From Platynereis dumerilii (taxonomy: Eukaryota > Annelida > Polychaeta > Phyllodocida > Nereididae), in assembly GCA_026936325.1 (NCBI GenBank), contig JAPTHN010000002.1, positions 8,432,408 through 8,496,407 on the forward strand: a stretch of 64,000 nucleotides of DNA. Direction: 5' to 3'. The notes below the pieces were generated by a model. It was not told the origin of the DNA and did not search any database. It worked only from the letters and a program-made list of their open reading frames with translations. Made by a program: the position numbers and the translations under genes. Below are positions 12,745 through 24,389 of the stretch, piece by piece (the stretch's first letter is position 1; every line of letters starts with the position of its first letter).

Positions 12745-14198
12745 GCACCGAGACATAAAATCCACCTTCATCAAATAAATTAAAATCAGTATAAAAGAAA
12801 AAAAAACATTTCTTATCACAAAAACAGCTTTAAAATTAGTATATAAAATCATTTCTGGTTTTCAGGATCAATTGGCAAGCTTTGGCAGTTTCATAAATCA
12901 TTGACTCCTCACTCATTAAGAATATAAATTTCCTATCATCATCTAACTGGCTAAACTCCAGACAGTTCCTGCTAGCAGCATCAATTAAAGGCTTCCTAAC
13001 ATTCTCATACATGGCACACCTGATCACACAATGTTCTTCGCTCTCTACTTCACCACTATTACAAATTTACAAATGTCCCCATGTCCGCGTGGGTATGACC
13101 CCATGTCCGCGTGGGTATGTCCCCATGTCCGCGTGGGTATGTCCCCGGGCGTATGTCCCCATGTCCCCGGGGGTATGTCCCCATGTCCCCGGGGGTATGT
13201 CCCCATGTCCGCGTGGGTATGTCCCCGGGCGTATGTCCCCATGTCCCCGGGGGTATGTCCCCATGTCCCCGGGGGTATGTCCCCATGTCCGTGGGGGTAT
13301 GTCCCCATGTCCGCGGGGGTATGTCCCCATGTCCCCGGGGGTATGTCCCCATGTCCGCGGGGGGTATGTCCCCATGTCCGCGGGGGGTATGTCCCCACGT
13401 CCGTGGGGGGTATGTCCCCATGTCCGCGGGGGGTATGTCCCCGGGGGTATGTCCCCATGTCCGCGGGGGTATGTCCCCATGTCCGCGGGGGTATGTCCCC
13501 ATGTCCACGGGGTTTGTCCCCATGTCCGCGGGGGTATGTCCCCATGTCCCCGGGGGTATGTCCCCATGTCCGCGGAGGTATGTCCCCATGTCCGCGGGGT
13601 ATGTCCCCATGTCCGCGGGGGTATGTCCCCATGTCCACGGGGGTATGTCCCCATATCAGTGGGGGTATATCCCCATGTCCACGGGGGTATGTCCCCATAT
13701 CAGTGGGGGTATGTCCCCATGTCCCCTGGGGTATGTCTCCATGTCCGCGGGGGTATGTCCCCCTGTCCGCATGGGTATGTCCCCATGTCCCCGGGGGCCG
13801 TGTCCTCATGTCCCCGGGGCCGTGTCACCATTTATATTAAATGGTCGCCCCCTTATCCTATCTATCTATCTATGTATCTATGTATCTATGTATCTATCTA
13901 TCGATCTATCTATCTATCATCATTGCTTAGTAGATATTAAATGGTTGCCCCCTTGGTTCATTCATGCATGTACTTTTGTTATCTTAGCACCTTAGTAGAT
14001 ATTAAATGGTTGCCCCCTTATTCTTAGGAGATATTAAATGGTCGCCCCCTTATCCTTAGAAGATATTAAATGGTCGCCCCCTTATCTATCTATCTATGCC
14101 CCCCATTCAAGGGATACAATTTGAGGGGGGCCCAATTTGAGGGGGGCCCAATTTTGAGGCCCATTTGAGGGCTACAACCCCCCTCCCCCTTACTAGAT

Positions 14199-14932
14199 AA
14201 TATGATGATGCCAAAGCATAGTGAGACCGTCAACTTGTGCAGCATGCATACTATCATAATTTTATTGAGCATCACAATGAGTAAAGCTAACAAAGCATTG
14301 GGCTTGCAGATTTTTTTATAAGTTGCAAAAAAAAAGTCGGATAACTTTTGTACATTCCAGGCCACAAACTTCCCATGGCATTGGTCATTTCTCCTGATCT
14401 GCCTAGGAAAAGGCATTTTGCGTTGTATAGCTTGATACATTAATTACTTAAATGACTATGTGTGAAAGGATAGGAAGAGCTGTGAGGAAAATTATCTATG
14501 AGTCGGCATATCCCTGCACCATATTTTGCTTTCTCATAAACTGACTCTGACTGGGTGCAAGAGCCCCTGTGCCATGCATTCATGTACATACAGGCATTTG
14601 AATCCAGAGATTGGTGGTGCAGCATGCTATACTATACTACTCGTGACACAAATTCAAGCGCTTACAAACATACATTTTGTGACGTGACGTTATGATTATT
14701 GCAGCGTGGACATCTATTTTTAGATCTTTATGACGTCACCTGTCCAGATCCTCTTGTGACATCTTCATCATTATGATCATTTTGAATGACGTCACAATCA
14801 CGGTGCCACTTTTTTGACAGCTTGCCGCATCCTCAAGATTTTCCTAGTATATCCCTGTGTGAGTACAGCTCCAACTCCTACCATTTGAAGACCTGCGGTC
14901 TTGGCCCTTCGGGCCAAGACCTGACGGTCTCC
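14199..14932. mobile_element. 734-bp insertion without clear target duplication, ending in three hairpins
   Basis: Sister units read TACTAGATATTAAATGG; here TACTAGAT and ATTAAATGG are separated by exactly 734 bp, with at most one base of flank overlap. The right end, two bases from the junction, is a run of three abutting hairpins (14889-14930). Two full CRE palindromes TGACGTCA lie at 14731-14738 and 14787-14794. No transposase frame is recognised. Absence of a target duplication plus a terminal hairpin recalls rolling-circle elements, but neither end matches the usual Helitron signals (5' TC, 3' CTRR, insertion between A and T). Confidence 0.8.
14889..14930. repeat. Three abutting hairpins, locus A
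   Basis: Hairpin 1 is AGACC-TGC-GGTCT (14889-14901). Hairpin 2 is TGGCCC-TTC-GGGCCA (14902-14916). Hairpin 3 is AGACC-TGAC-GGTCT (14917-14930). They touch without spacers, and hairpins 1 and 3 share arms, so a long alternative hairpin with 11-bp arms (14897-14921) can also form. The structure sits at the right end of the 734-bp insertion. Confidence 0.85.
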
Positions 14933-14998
14933 ATTAAATGGTCGGTCCCTTAGTTCATTCATACATGTATTTTTGTTCTTTTAAAATGTTACAATTAA

Positions 14999-15345
14999 GC
15001 ACCGAGACATAAAATCCACCTTCATCAAATAAATTAAAATCAGTATAAAAGAAAAAAAAACATTTCTTATCACAAAAACAGCTTTAAAATTAGTATATAA
15101 AATCATTTCTGGTTTTCAGGATCAATTGGCAAGCTTTGGCAGTTTCATAAATCATTGACTCCTCACTCATTAAGAATATAAATTTCCTATCATCATCTAA
15201 CTGGCTAAACTCCAGACAGTTCCTGCTAGCAGCATCAATTAAAGGCTTCCTAACATTCTCATACATGGCACACCTGATCACACAATGTTCTTCGCTCTCT
15301 ACTTCACCACTATTACAAATTTGACAGATTCTTTCATCAATGAAA
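14999..15345 (-). pseudogene. LINE 3' end: C-terminal zinc-knuckle fragment, array-terminal copy 8
   Basis: On the minus strand this copy reads through the 63-residue segment (15090-15281) and further upstream into ERICQICNSGEVESEEHC, followed by VIRCAMYENVRKPL. The CxxC...H...C pattern followed by a short helical tail and stop is the usual C-terminal end of many animal LINE polyproteins. In units 1-7 the match breaks inside the CQIC motif, where the minisatellite begins; only this last copy keeps the original junction. Upstream a stop is soon met, so the fragment is 5'-truncated. The 63-residue peptide is identical in all eight copies, which reflects recent amplification rather than selection. 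Confidence 0.8.
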
Positions 15346-16394
15346 CATTATATAACTGAAATCAGTGATGCGGAACCACTTGTACTACCTGCGCCTCCCA
15401 CACTAGACTGTTCCACTGAAGCTGCCCCTCCCATAGCACAATGGAACGGTCCATTGCAAGCGCTACTGAACTGACAAGTAATACAGTAAGTCTATCTATG
15501 TCTACGACACGAAACCTCCGACGCTTAAACCTCCGACACTTAAACCTCCGACACTAAACCTCCGACACTTGAAACTCCGACACTCCGCCATGTAACCCGG
15601 TAAATACATAGATCCCCCCTACGGGCGATCAAAAATGTGGTTTCCCTGGCCTTGTAGCAATGAGCGCTTGTTTTTGTAACCACTAGGTCAGCTCAGAGGT
15701 TGTGGGTTGAAATTGCACTGCTGGAAAACAATCACCTGTCATTTAAAGCTAGAGGGTGCATTGTACTCTATGCTTAGGCAAGTGAAAGACCCCGCCCTTG
15801 GGAACAGGGAGAACCTTGGTGTGGACTCAAGAGCATTATGATCTGGTAATTACCGTAAAACTGGGTGATGTTGGCAATCCGTGGCTGGCTATTTTAACCC
15901 ACTTAATGGAAGAAAAGCCAATTTTCCTCATTGACACAAGTGGCAAATTTGCCGAAGAAACCTGTGTCAGTGTGAAAAGTAGGCATTTCATCCTATAGTG
16001 GGATAAAATAGCCGGCCAACTTTCCCACAGATTGCCAACTTCACCTGTTCTACGGTATATTTGCCTCTGGCAGCTGATCCTATTTAAATGTTGAAATAGC
16101 CACAAAGCCAATAACATCATAGTAATATTAGTATAACAGATTCAATAACAGTGAGTAATAAACATATCAGACAAAGGTTCCATGTTTGCATATTTCACCA
16201 AATTTGAAAATCTGTCCATTGATGGACACAACAAAATTTTCACTTAGTTTTGTTACAAATCTGCAGACAACTCGTCTCCTCCTCACCCAAAAATACTTTT
16301 TGGTTAGGCCCATTTTAAAATAAAGAAATAAACAGCACAGATCATATATCCAACTGTAACAGATAAGTGATGGTCTATGAATAATTTAACTTAC
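15346..16394. other. TRAF7 intron remnant with small repeats, no exon seen
   Basis: Contains a 15-16-bp tandem repeat (CGACACTTAAACCTC-like, 15504-15585), a possible tRNA-derived SINE remnant near 15675-15775 (GTGGGTTGAAATTGC resembles a decayed B box) and the foldback at 15845-16064. No WD40 coding exon was found on the minus strand. Confidence 0.5.
15845..16064. repeat. Imperfect 220-bp palindrome (foldback element)
   Basis: The centre is the perfect 12-mer GGCAAATTTGCC at 15942-15953. Arms match with scattered mismatches: GTGATGTTGGCAATC on the left against GTGAAGTTGGCAATC (other strand) on the right; further out, TTACCGTAAAACTGGG against TACCGTAGAACAGG. Small frames on both strands here are by-products of the palindrome. 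No target duplication is evident. Confidence 0.7.
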
Positions 16395-19300
16395 CAGGCC
16401 CTGCGCACAGCTGAGACTTTAATTTCTCTACATCATCCTGAAACAGAGAGGAAAAATATTATAGGAGACAGATCAAGGAATCAACTAGAAACTTAAAGGG
16501 GAGCCTTCTAAGGCCTATTCTATTCAAAACTGCGGGGGAGGGGTGTCAGGTAGACACAGTTTTCGTAAGATGGATCGATGAAAATTTGGTTCAGATGTAT
16601 GTAGTAATTAAGATAGATAATGTCTTAATGATACAATTTCAAGTGCAAAGTACAGATAAAATGATGTCAATTATAATTAAAATCATAACAACACTTCTAA
16701 TGGCCCAATTATCTCACCTGAAGAGTCAGAATATTCTGCTTATCTTCTTGATCATCCGTAGATAGCCTTGAGATGTCATCGAACAGAATATCTGAATAGC
16801 AGAAAGTTCCACGTTAATCAATTATGGAATTAAAACAAATATCTTCCACTTTATTATCTTTTAAATCGATACAGAAGTTTGTGGTAACCACTTAGCACGG
16901 CCGTAATTAAAAGAAAGTTCTATTGACATACTTTAGTCACGTGCAGTCATTTTATTATGACCATTGACATAACTTTATGCTATAACTGACTTAAAACCGT
17001 AATTGCGGGATTTAATTGAATGAATCACTGGTAAGTCCATGTGAGTAAAGACGTCGCTCTTGTCAGGAAATATAAACCTTACAAAGCAAGAGGATAAAAT
17101 ACAAATGCATATTTCTCTAAGGCCCAGGGCCATTAAATATCCTTACCAGCTTAACAAAAACATCCTAAAATTAAAATTGTTAAAAGCTCAAGCTTTCTGG
17201 AAAAGTCAAATTTTCACACTTGCCTTGATTCCTTTCAAGGACCTCAACTTTTTCTGACAGATTTCCGAGAACCGTCTTTAAAAATATAATTTCATTATCT
17301 TTGGCTTCAAGTTGAGTCTTCAAGCCAGTTATCGTTTTTTCCACGTTCTGCAAAAAGCCGCTGATGGCCTGGAATTTGCACTCGTCCTCCAGGTGGCTCT
17401 GTAGGTCATCTGATGTTCCAGTAAAGCAACACCTGGTGGTAGGGAAGAATATGGTGATAAAGTCAATAAGATTTTACTGAAGATATGATAAGGGTTTTGG
17501 ATTCGGATTGCAAGTGAATCGACTCTAACATCCAAATTCCTTTATCATCATATTATGGTCATCCTGAAAAATGACTCAAGAATCCTAACTCCTTTAGTCA
17601 CCAACTCCAACTCACAACTCCTCTTATCAGCATCATTGGAAACGGATATCACGTGGTCATTACGGTGGTTAGGAGAAAAAATATCATTTCAACGATGTTT
17701 GTTTATATTTTTGTCCTTGAAATGCTTAAAAAGATTATATTTTGAATACATCTAGAGTGTAGATTCTCGATCTTCGGATCCATATAGCAGATGAATTTAC
17801 CTTCAGAAGATCTAGTAGATTTTTAGCCAGAATTTTCGGCGACGTCTCGTCGTCTTCATCAGTGGCGTTGTTGTGGGGCTGAGGTGTCACATGACTCGCG
17901 AGAGATAGTCTTTATTACAGGCTGTATCCCACATCCGACCTTCCACCTCGTTTCTACGGCCTTCCAAAAATACACAAAAGCAACATCCCCCTCAGACCAA
18001 TAGTGTCATCGATCGGGAACATCACCTACAACATCTCAAGGTTCCTCACCCAAGTACTGTCACCCTTAGTGGGCAAGACCCCACACTTCATCAAGAACAG
18101 TTCGGACTTTGTTAAGAAAATAGAAGATCTAGAGGTACCACCAGGGAGAAAAATGATCTCCTATGATGTAACTGCTCTCTTCACGAGCATCCCGGTAGAG
18201 AAAGCCATCGATGTCATCGGAGACAAGTTACGACAGGACAAGGACCTGAGACGCCGTTGTGAGCTAAGTGTGGACCAGCTACTGTCCCTTCTGTCTTTCT
18301 GTCTCACCACCACCTATTTTGTTTATGACAGCAGGTTTTATAAACAAAAACAAGGTGCCGCCATGGGCTCATCTGTGTCACCAGTGGTAGCAAATCTTTA
18401 TATGGAGGATTTTGAGACAAAAGCCCTGACAACTGCGCCTAACCAACCACACACTTGGATGCGTTATGTAGACGACACTTTTGTGGTCTTACATGAGTAT
18501 GATATAGACACTTTTACAGCCCACATAAACAGCCAAGATCCACATATCAAGTTTACCATAGAACCGGAGCGAGACGGACGAATACCCTTCCTGGACACAG
18601 AGATTGTTCTTAATGAGGACGCTACAATCAACACCCGCGTTTATAGGAAGCCCACACACACGGACCAGTATTTAAACTGGCGGTCCAATCACCATCTGGA
18701 ACATAAACGCTCAGTTGTCCGCACCTTGATGCAGAGAGCTGAAACAATTCCATCCACAGAAGAAGAGAGAAAGAAAGAAGTCAACCATGTTAAAGAGGCT
18801 CTAGCAGCCAATGGATACCAGCCATGGATTTTCAAGCTCCCCAAGAAGAAGATGACGAAAGACGACGGCAACAAGGACAAATCAACCAAGTCTACTTCTC
18901 CCCCAATCGCACTGCCCTACATACAAGGTCTTTCAGAGAAACTACAGAGACAATTCAGAGCACATAACATCGCTACGTATCACAAACCTTTCAACACTCT
19001 CCGGGACCTGTTAGTCAAACCTAAAGATGCCACACCAAAGGAACAACAATGTGGGTTAGTCTACCACATTAGATGCAAGAACTGCAAGAACACTTACGTT
19101 GGGGAGACTGGCCGCAACCTGGGCACAAGATTCAAGGAGCATGTCTCTAGAAAAGGAACCAACTCGGCTATTAAGGAGCATCTAGAAGCCACTCACCACT
19201 CCTGCACCCTAGATGATGTGAAGATCCTTACCAGAGAAGAGGACTGGTACAAGAGAAAAGTAAAGGAAGCCCTCCAGATCCACCGACACCAACCCACTCT

Positions 19301-22300
19301 CAATCGTGACAAGGGACTCGAGCTATCCCCGGCCTACAACTCTCTCCTGTCACATGACTCTCGCGAGTCATGTGACACCTCAGCCCCACAACTACGCCAC
19401 TGATGAAGACGACGAGACGTCGCCGAAAATTCTGGCTTAAAATCTACTAGATCTTCTGAAGGTAAATTCATCTGCATTTTGAATACAGTTCACATTGTTA
19501 CGAGTGTTTTCTAACTTCTCTTGTCAATTCAGTAATTCTTTTTTTTCCGGCGTCAGGAGTCACCAGATTAATTTTTTACTCTACCTGAAGATCTATTTCT
19601 AGACTATGACTCCGCCCAAAAACCTAACTCCCAACTCCGACTTTGAAGCCATGGTAAATGTTTGTTTGTTTTTGCGTTTTACACCTCTGCAGCACCTTAG
19701 TGGACTATATCGAAGCAGGCGATCGCCGTATGATGATGAGATGAGAAGACTGTGAGTCTGGCAATACCCTATTAATTCAGGGATGCCCAGGGTCTTTCAG
19801 TTGCCCCAGCATAGAATACCGGATACAACCCCCCTCCATTTAATGTCCCATGGGCTCGGACTAAAGTGCGTTCCTGGGGTGAGATTTGAACCGACGCCAT
19901 GATAAATGTGAATTTGTGATAATTTGATAATAAAGGAACATAATTATGATATGAATCTATTAAGACAAAAAATATTTTTTTGATGACAGTCAAAAACATT
20001 ACAATCAGTCATTCACAATTATGAAGTTAGATCATGTTCTCTGAGACTGACACTCTTAACCATAACACATAAACAGAAGGAGACGCATCAAAAACTCACC
20101 CAAATCTTGCATGCGGGCAGGTAGCATGTTTGCACTCCTTCAAATGAGCTTCGAAATCCTGAAGATAGAAAAAATCTATCATTACACCAGAAAATATGAA
20201 GGAAACTCGTTGAATCATGGCCCACTGAGTCAGTGAGTGAGTTTGTGCTTCATGACCAGTTGAATCAGAGTCCCAGACTTGCTTTCTTCAATTACTCAGA
20301 TTGTGAAACAGAACATAAAAGAAATTTGATTAATTAACTAACAGAAGCCGGTCTCTCAGATTACAGTTCATCTGGCAACCCAATATTTGAAAAGACAGAT
20401 GATAAAAGTTACATACATTATCTTCAGAGAAATCAGAATAACCAATTAAGCCATACTAAACAGTTACAAAACATGCATATATGTATATTCAAAAAGAAAC
20501 TGGGCAAATCAAGCGAAAAAATGCGTTAAAATACTAGATGGGAGCATATTTCCATATGCAAGACTAGCAGGGGGTCGATCAGCAGTTTGTTCAGCTCATC
20601 ACTGACTGACATAACTGGCTGACATCATCGGCTGACATCACCGGCTGACATCATTGGCTGATTTCATCAGCTGACATCATCCTATAACCGGCTGACATCA
20701 GTGGCTGACATCAGTGGCTGACATCAGTGGCTGACATCAGTGGCTGACATCACTGGCTCACATCACCGGCTGACATCACCAGCTGACGTCAGTGGCTGGA
20801 ATCAATGGCTGACCACCGGCTGACATCACTGGCTGACATCACCGGCTGACATCAGTGGCTGACATCACCGGCTGACATCAGTGGCTGACCACCGGCTGAC
20901 ATCAGTGGCTGACAACAGCGGCTGACATCACCGGCTGACATCACCACTGACATCAGTGGCTGACATCAATGGCTGACCACCGGCTGACATCACCAGCTGA
21001 CATCACCGGCTGACATCACCGGCTGACATCACCGGCTGACATCAGAGGCTGACCACCAGCTGACATCAGTGGCTGACATAAACGGCTTACATCACCGGCT
21101 GACATCAGTGGCTGACATCACTGGTTGACATCGGTGGCAGACATCACCGGCTGACATCAGTGGCTACCATCAGTGGCTGACATCACTGGCTGACATCAGT
21201 GGCTGACATCACCAGCTGACATCAGTGGCTGACATCAATGGCTGACCACCGGCTGACATCAGTGGCTGATATCACCGGCTGACATCAGTGGCTGACATCA
21301 GTGGCTGACATCACTGGTTGACATCACCAACTGACATCACCAGCTGACATCAGTGGCTGACATCACTGGTTGACATCAGTGGCTGACATCACTGGTTGAC
21401 ATCAGTGGCTGACATCAGTGGCTGCCATCACCGGTTGACATCAGTGGCTGACATCACCGGCTGATATCAGTGGCTGACATCACCAGCTGACATCACTTGT
21501 TGACATCACCGGCTGACATCAGTGGCTGACATCACCGTCTGACATCAGTGGCTGACATCACTGGTTGATATCACTGGTTGATATCCCGGCTGACATCGCT
21601 GACTAACATTGATTGACATCATTGACCATATCATAACTATCAATAGGGGAGCTCCAAAACACAGGAGAGAACTCCCAATAAGAAGAAGAAAGTGTAGCCA
21701 CCTTGTGTAAATAGACAGTACTACTACTGTGGTTGCCATGGAGATGGTAGACTCGGAACTGGATGACACCTAGTATCCCTAAAGACTAGCCCTGCTAGTC
21801 TAATGATCACAAGTTACATGCAGGATAATAATTAAAACACATTCTGAAATTTCAAAATAATTCTTCTACGATTTATTCTTTGTCATCACAGATCAGACTA
21901 AGGGCCAACCAGATCTGCATCACAAATTCAACATAAAAGAGTAAATATCGAATTGCGCAGAGAAGCAAACACAATTTCAAGAATTTATGATCAATCATGA
22001 CATTTTTAAAATAATGCAAATTAGCAATTTCTGAATTGGTATAGTCTCATATTCTGAGCACTTCAACTTAGAATACGAGCAGTGCCAACTGGATTGCGAA
22101 CACTCCAACAGCAATCAGTTCATCACTTCAATCGATTGCTCCCACTGACTGCTTTATTTGCTTGAGTACTTCAAATGGTTGTTTCACTGGGCTGCTTGTT
22201 TTCGATAGAAGTGAGGCAATTATTGCCAATAAACATCAGCAGAAGCAATCGACACAATAGAAGTGTCAAATACTGAGGCGGGGGCAGACGGTCCCCCTTT

Positions 22301-24317
22301 GGAGGTTAAGGTACCCTGGAGATTTTTCTTTTATCCTATTTTTTCATATTTACCAATTTACATACAACCTCAGGACCGGTTTTTTTGTAACTGAGGGCGG
22401 TCCGGTTCTAAAACGGCACGTGGTGGTAATTGACCGTACAAGACCAAAGCGGTCCTTGAAAAAGTGGTGGGGTAACTTTTAATGTCATATTATTTGTCTA
22501 TAAAGGCACAGGAGGGTAAGTCTCCAATGGAGGTTCATAGAAAGACTCAAAATGAACTGAAATCAAGGAAATCAATCAAACCGAAAAATAAAGTAATCCA
22601 GACAGAAAAATAAATTCATTAAACAATATAACCCATCAACAGCATGCAAATTATTGAAAAACCAATAAGAAACACTTCATACCTCCTTAGCATATCATGC
22701 CGCACTCATGCCAGGCATATTTGATATCTCCGCAGGCTGTTAGACGAACAAGTACAAATATCTAGAGCATTAGTCAATGGGGAATTAGCAACTTTTCGGA
22801 AAAAGGGGGAGGGGGTCAAGATTTTAGACTTTCTAAAACAAAAAAATTTAGAGAAAGACAAGAAGTGACCAAGATTTTTCAATTTTTAATCACACGAAGG
22901 CAGAATAACATCACAAATTCAAAATGCGCATTGCAAGTCAATCCTCTTATTAGTTAATATTTACAAGCAATTTCACTCCAGGAATGTAAATGGCATAGCG
23001 TGAGTAGACAGAGTATAATCATAGTCATGTTAGAAAATTCATTCAACAATTAATATAAGTCGAGATCGACTCTTACCTTTTTCAATAAGACTGGACAGTT
23101 TGGATTATTTGGACAAGTTACCGGGGCATAATCACAATTATGTTCATGTTCCCTGAAAGAAAATGCAACAAAACATTGATATAATGAATTAATTTATTAA
23201 TGATATATATATAAGTAAAAGTCTAGCACCCAGGTGTATCTAGAAATGGCATGAGGGAGGAGGGGGGGGGGCATAAGATGGGGCGCAAACAGGGAAATTT
23301 GCCTTGATGGCACTGATAGTCCTTTAAATGTATTGGTTGCATTGAAGCTCAATCTCCATATATCAATTGAAATTTTTCACTCACTTCCTGAAGTTGAGTC
23401 GGACTAGTTCCGGACATCCCTCAGGTTTTACTTCAAGACCCGTTTCCGTAAAATTGATGCCGTAGCGACACCTGATGAGCAGTTCGCCAATCTGCTCGGC
23501 AATCGTGATGTTGGCGAGAACTATGTTCACTGGCACTTTGTCTACTGGGCACGGTTCTGCAAAGGAGAATGGAGACATCCATGACAACATCTTGAAATAT
23601 ACCTGAAAAATACCAGAGTGCAATTAAATCTAAGACTAATCAGCATTCTCTATGTACTCACTGTCTTGTCTGTCTCGGACACACCTCCGACAAAATGTAT
23701 GCTGAAAATATTAATAAAAAATCCAATTTTTAATAATTCAAAAATTTATCAAATATAACAATGATAATATCTCAGAACGTTTACCATTATAACAAAACAA
23801 CAAACACACTTACCCCACAGGAAACTATGACAGGATCGTGGAACACTTCTTCACACAAGCGACAGAATAATTTCTTACTCGGCTTTTCAACAAACATAAC
23901 AGGACCATCCTAAAAGAGAAGACAAAATAAATGCAAGAGAGATCACTACTGTAGAGGACCTTATTCTCAATACAGAAGTGATTAAGGCTTTGAAATTTAG
24001 AAACTGGATTTTAATTTAAGGGTTGGAAGACACCTTAGTAACCTTGCTTAGCAGGTGTAGGTAGATGTGATTTGGTGTTCAAATTGTAGAAATTGGTCGA
24101 TTAGAGGATGCAGGCTGTACAACAAAGGTATATTGGCAAATCCTGCACGATAATACTTTAATATGTAAATGGCACTGCCATGAAATTCACGCAGCATTGT
24201 CATAGAACTATTGCATTATCTTCTACTTTCCATGCAGAAGGCCAATTTATCTTTTCAAGGACTGGCAGATGGATAAGATTAGATCGATAAGATCAGATGA
24301 TGATCTGTAGATAAGAT

Positions 24318-24389
<72 letters not shown>

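Larger units (their letters stand above)
12745..14998. repeat. Macrosatellite unit 7, interrupted by a 734-bp insertion
   Basis: LINE segment (C-terminus at 12836-13027, minus), minisatellite about 13073-13829, then a tail interrupted at 14199-14932. Without the insertion the unit is 1520 bp, the same as unit 5. One minisatellite unit reads GTATATCCCC near 13665 instead of GTATGTCCCC. Confidence 0.92.
1243..15345. repeat. Two-tier macrosatellite array (whole)
   Basis: A higher-order tandem array. Each unit has four parts in order: a LINE 3'-end segment (starts GCACCGAGACAT); a 22-bp minisatellite block; a TCTA microsatellite; and a tail with several ATATTAAATGGTCGCCCCCTTA-like motifs. LINE segments start at 3711, 5149, 6690, 8231, 9706, 11226, 12745 and 14999, giving periods of 1438, 1541, 1541, 1475, 1520, 1519 and 2254 bp. 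The last equals 1520 plus a 734-bp insertion. Most length variation comes from minisatellite copy number (1541 minus 1475 is three 22-bp units). The leftmost block lacks a LINE segment and the rightmost segment lacks a minisatellite, as expected for array ends. Confidence 0.95.

Noticed and set aside
1056-13995. Many overlapping 200-500-codon open frames on both strands (MSPCPRG, GTWGHTP and similar periodic peptides)
   Set aside because: They are the 22-bp minisatellite read in six stop-free frames; they share one period, run into microsatellite (SIYLSIYL) text and have no domain, splice or start evidence.
14090-14625. Minus-strand frames of 116 and 61 codons
   Set aside because: One spans the junction of the 734-bp insertion and the macrosatellite tail; no recognisable domain.
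14199-14932. Helitron call for the 734-bp insertion
   Set aside because: It lacks 5' TC, 3' CTRR and an A|T insertion site in either orientation. Only the terminal hairpin and absence of target duplication fit, so the class is left open.
3802-15281. Eight identical 63-codon minus-strand frames as a conserved small gene family
   Set aside because: They are the C-terminal end of a LINE polyprotein inside an amplified unit. Identity follows from recent duplication, and the initial Met is an internal codon.
1243-15345. CRISPR-like array of regular repeats
   Set aside because: No unique spacers between repeats, the setting is clearly a eukaryotic intron, and no cas genes are present.
15798-16120. 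Overlapping frames of 66 and 94 codons on opposite strands
   Set aside because: Both lie in the 220-bp palindrome, which produces mirrored frames; no coding signature.
18689-18889. Minus-strand frame inside the Penelope element
   Set aside because: Antisense shadow of the RT/GIY-YIG coding frame.
19860-19910. tRNA or SINE promoter on the minus strand
   Set aside because: Only a B-box-like GGTTCAAATCTC is present; no A box at the right distance and no cloverleaf.
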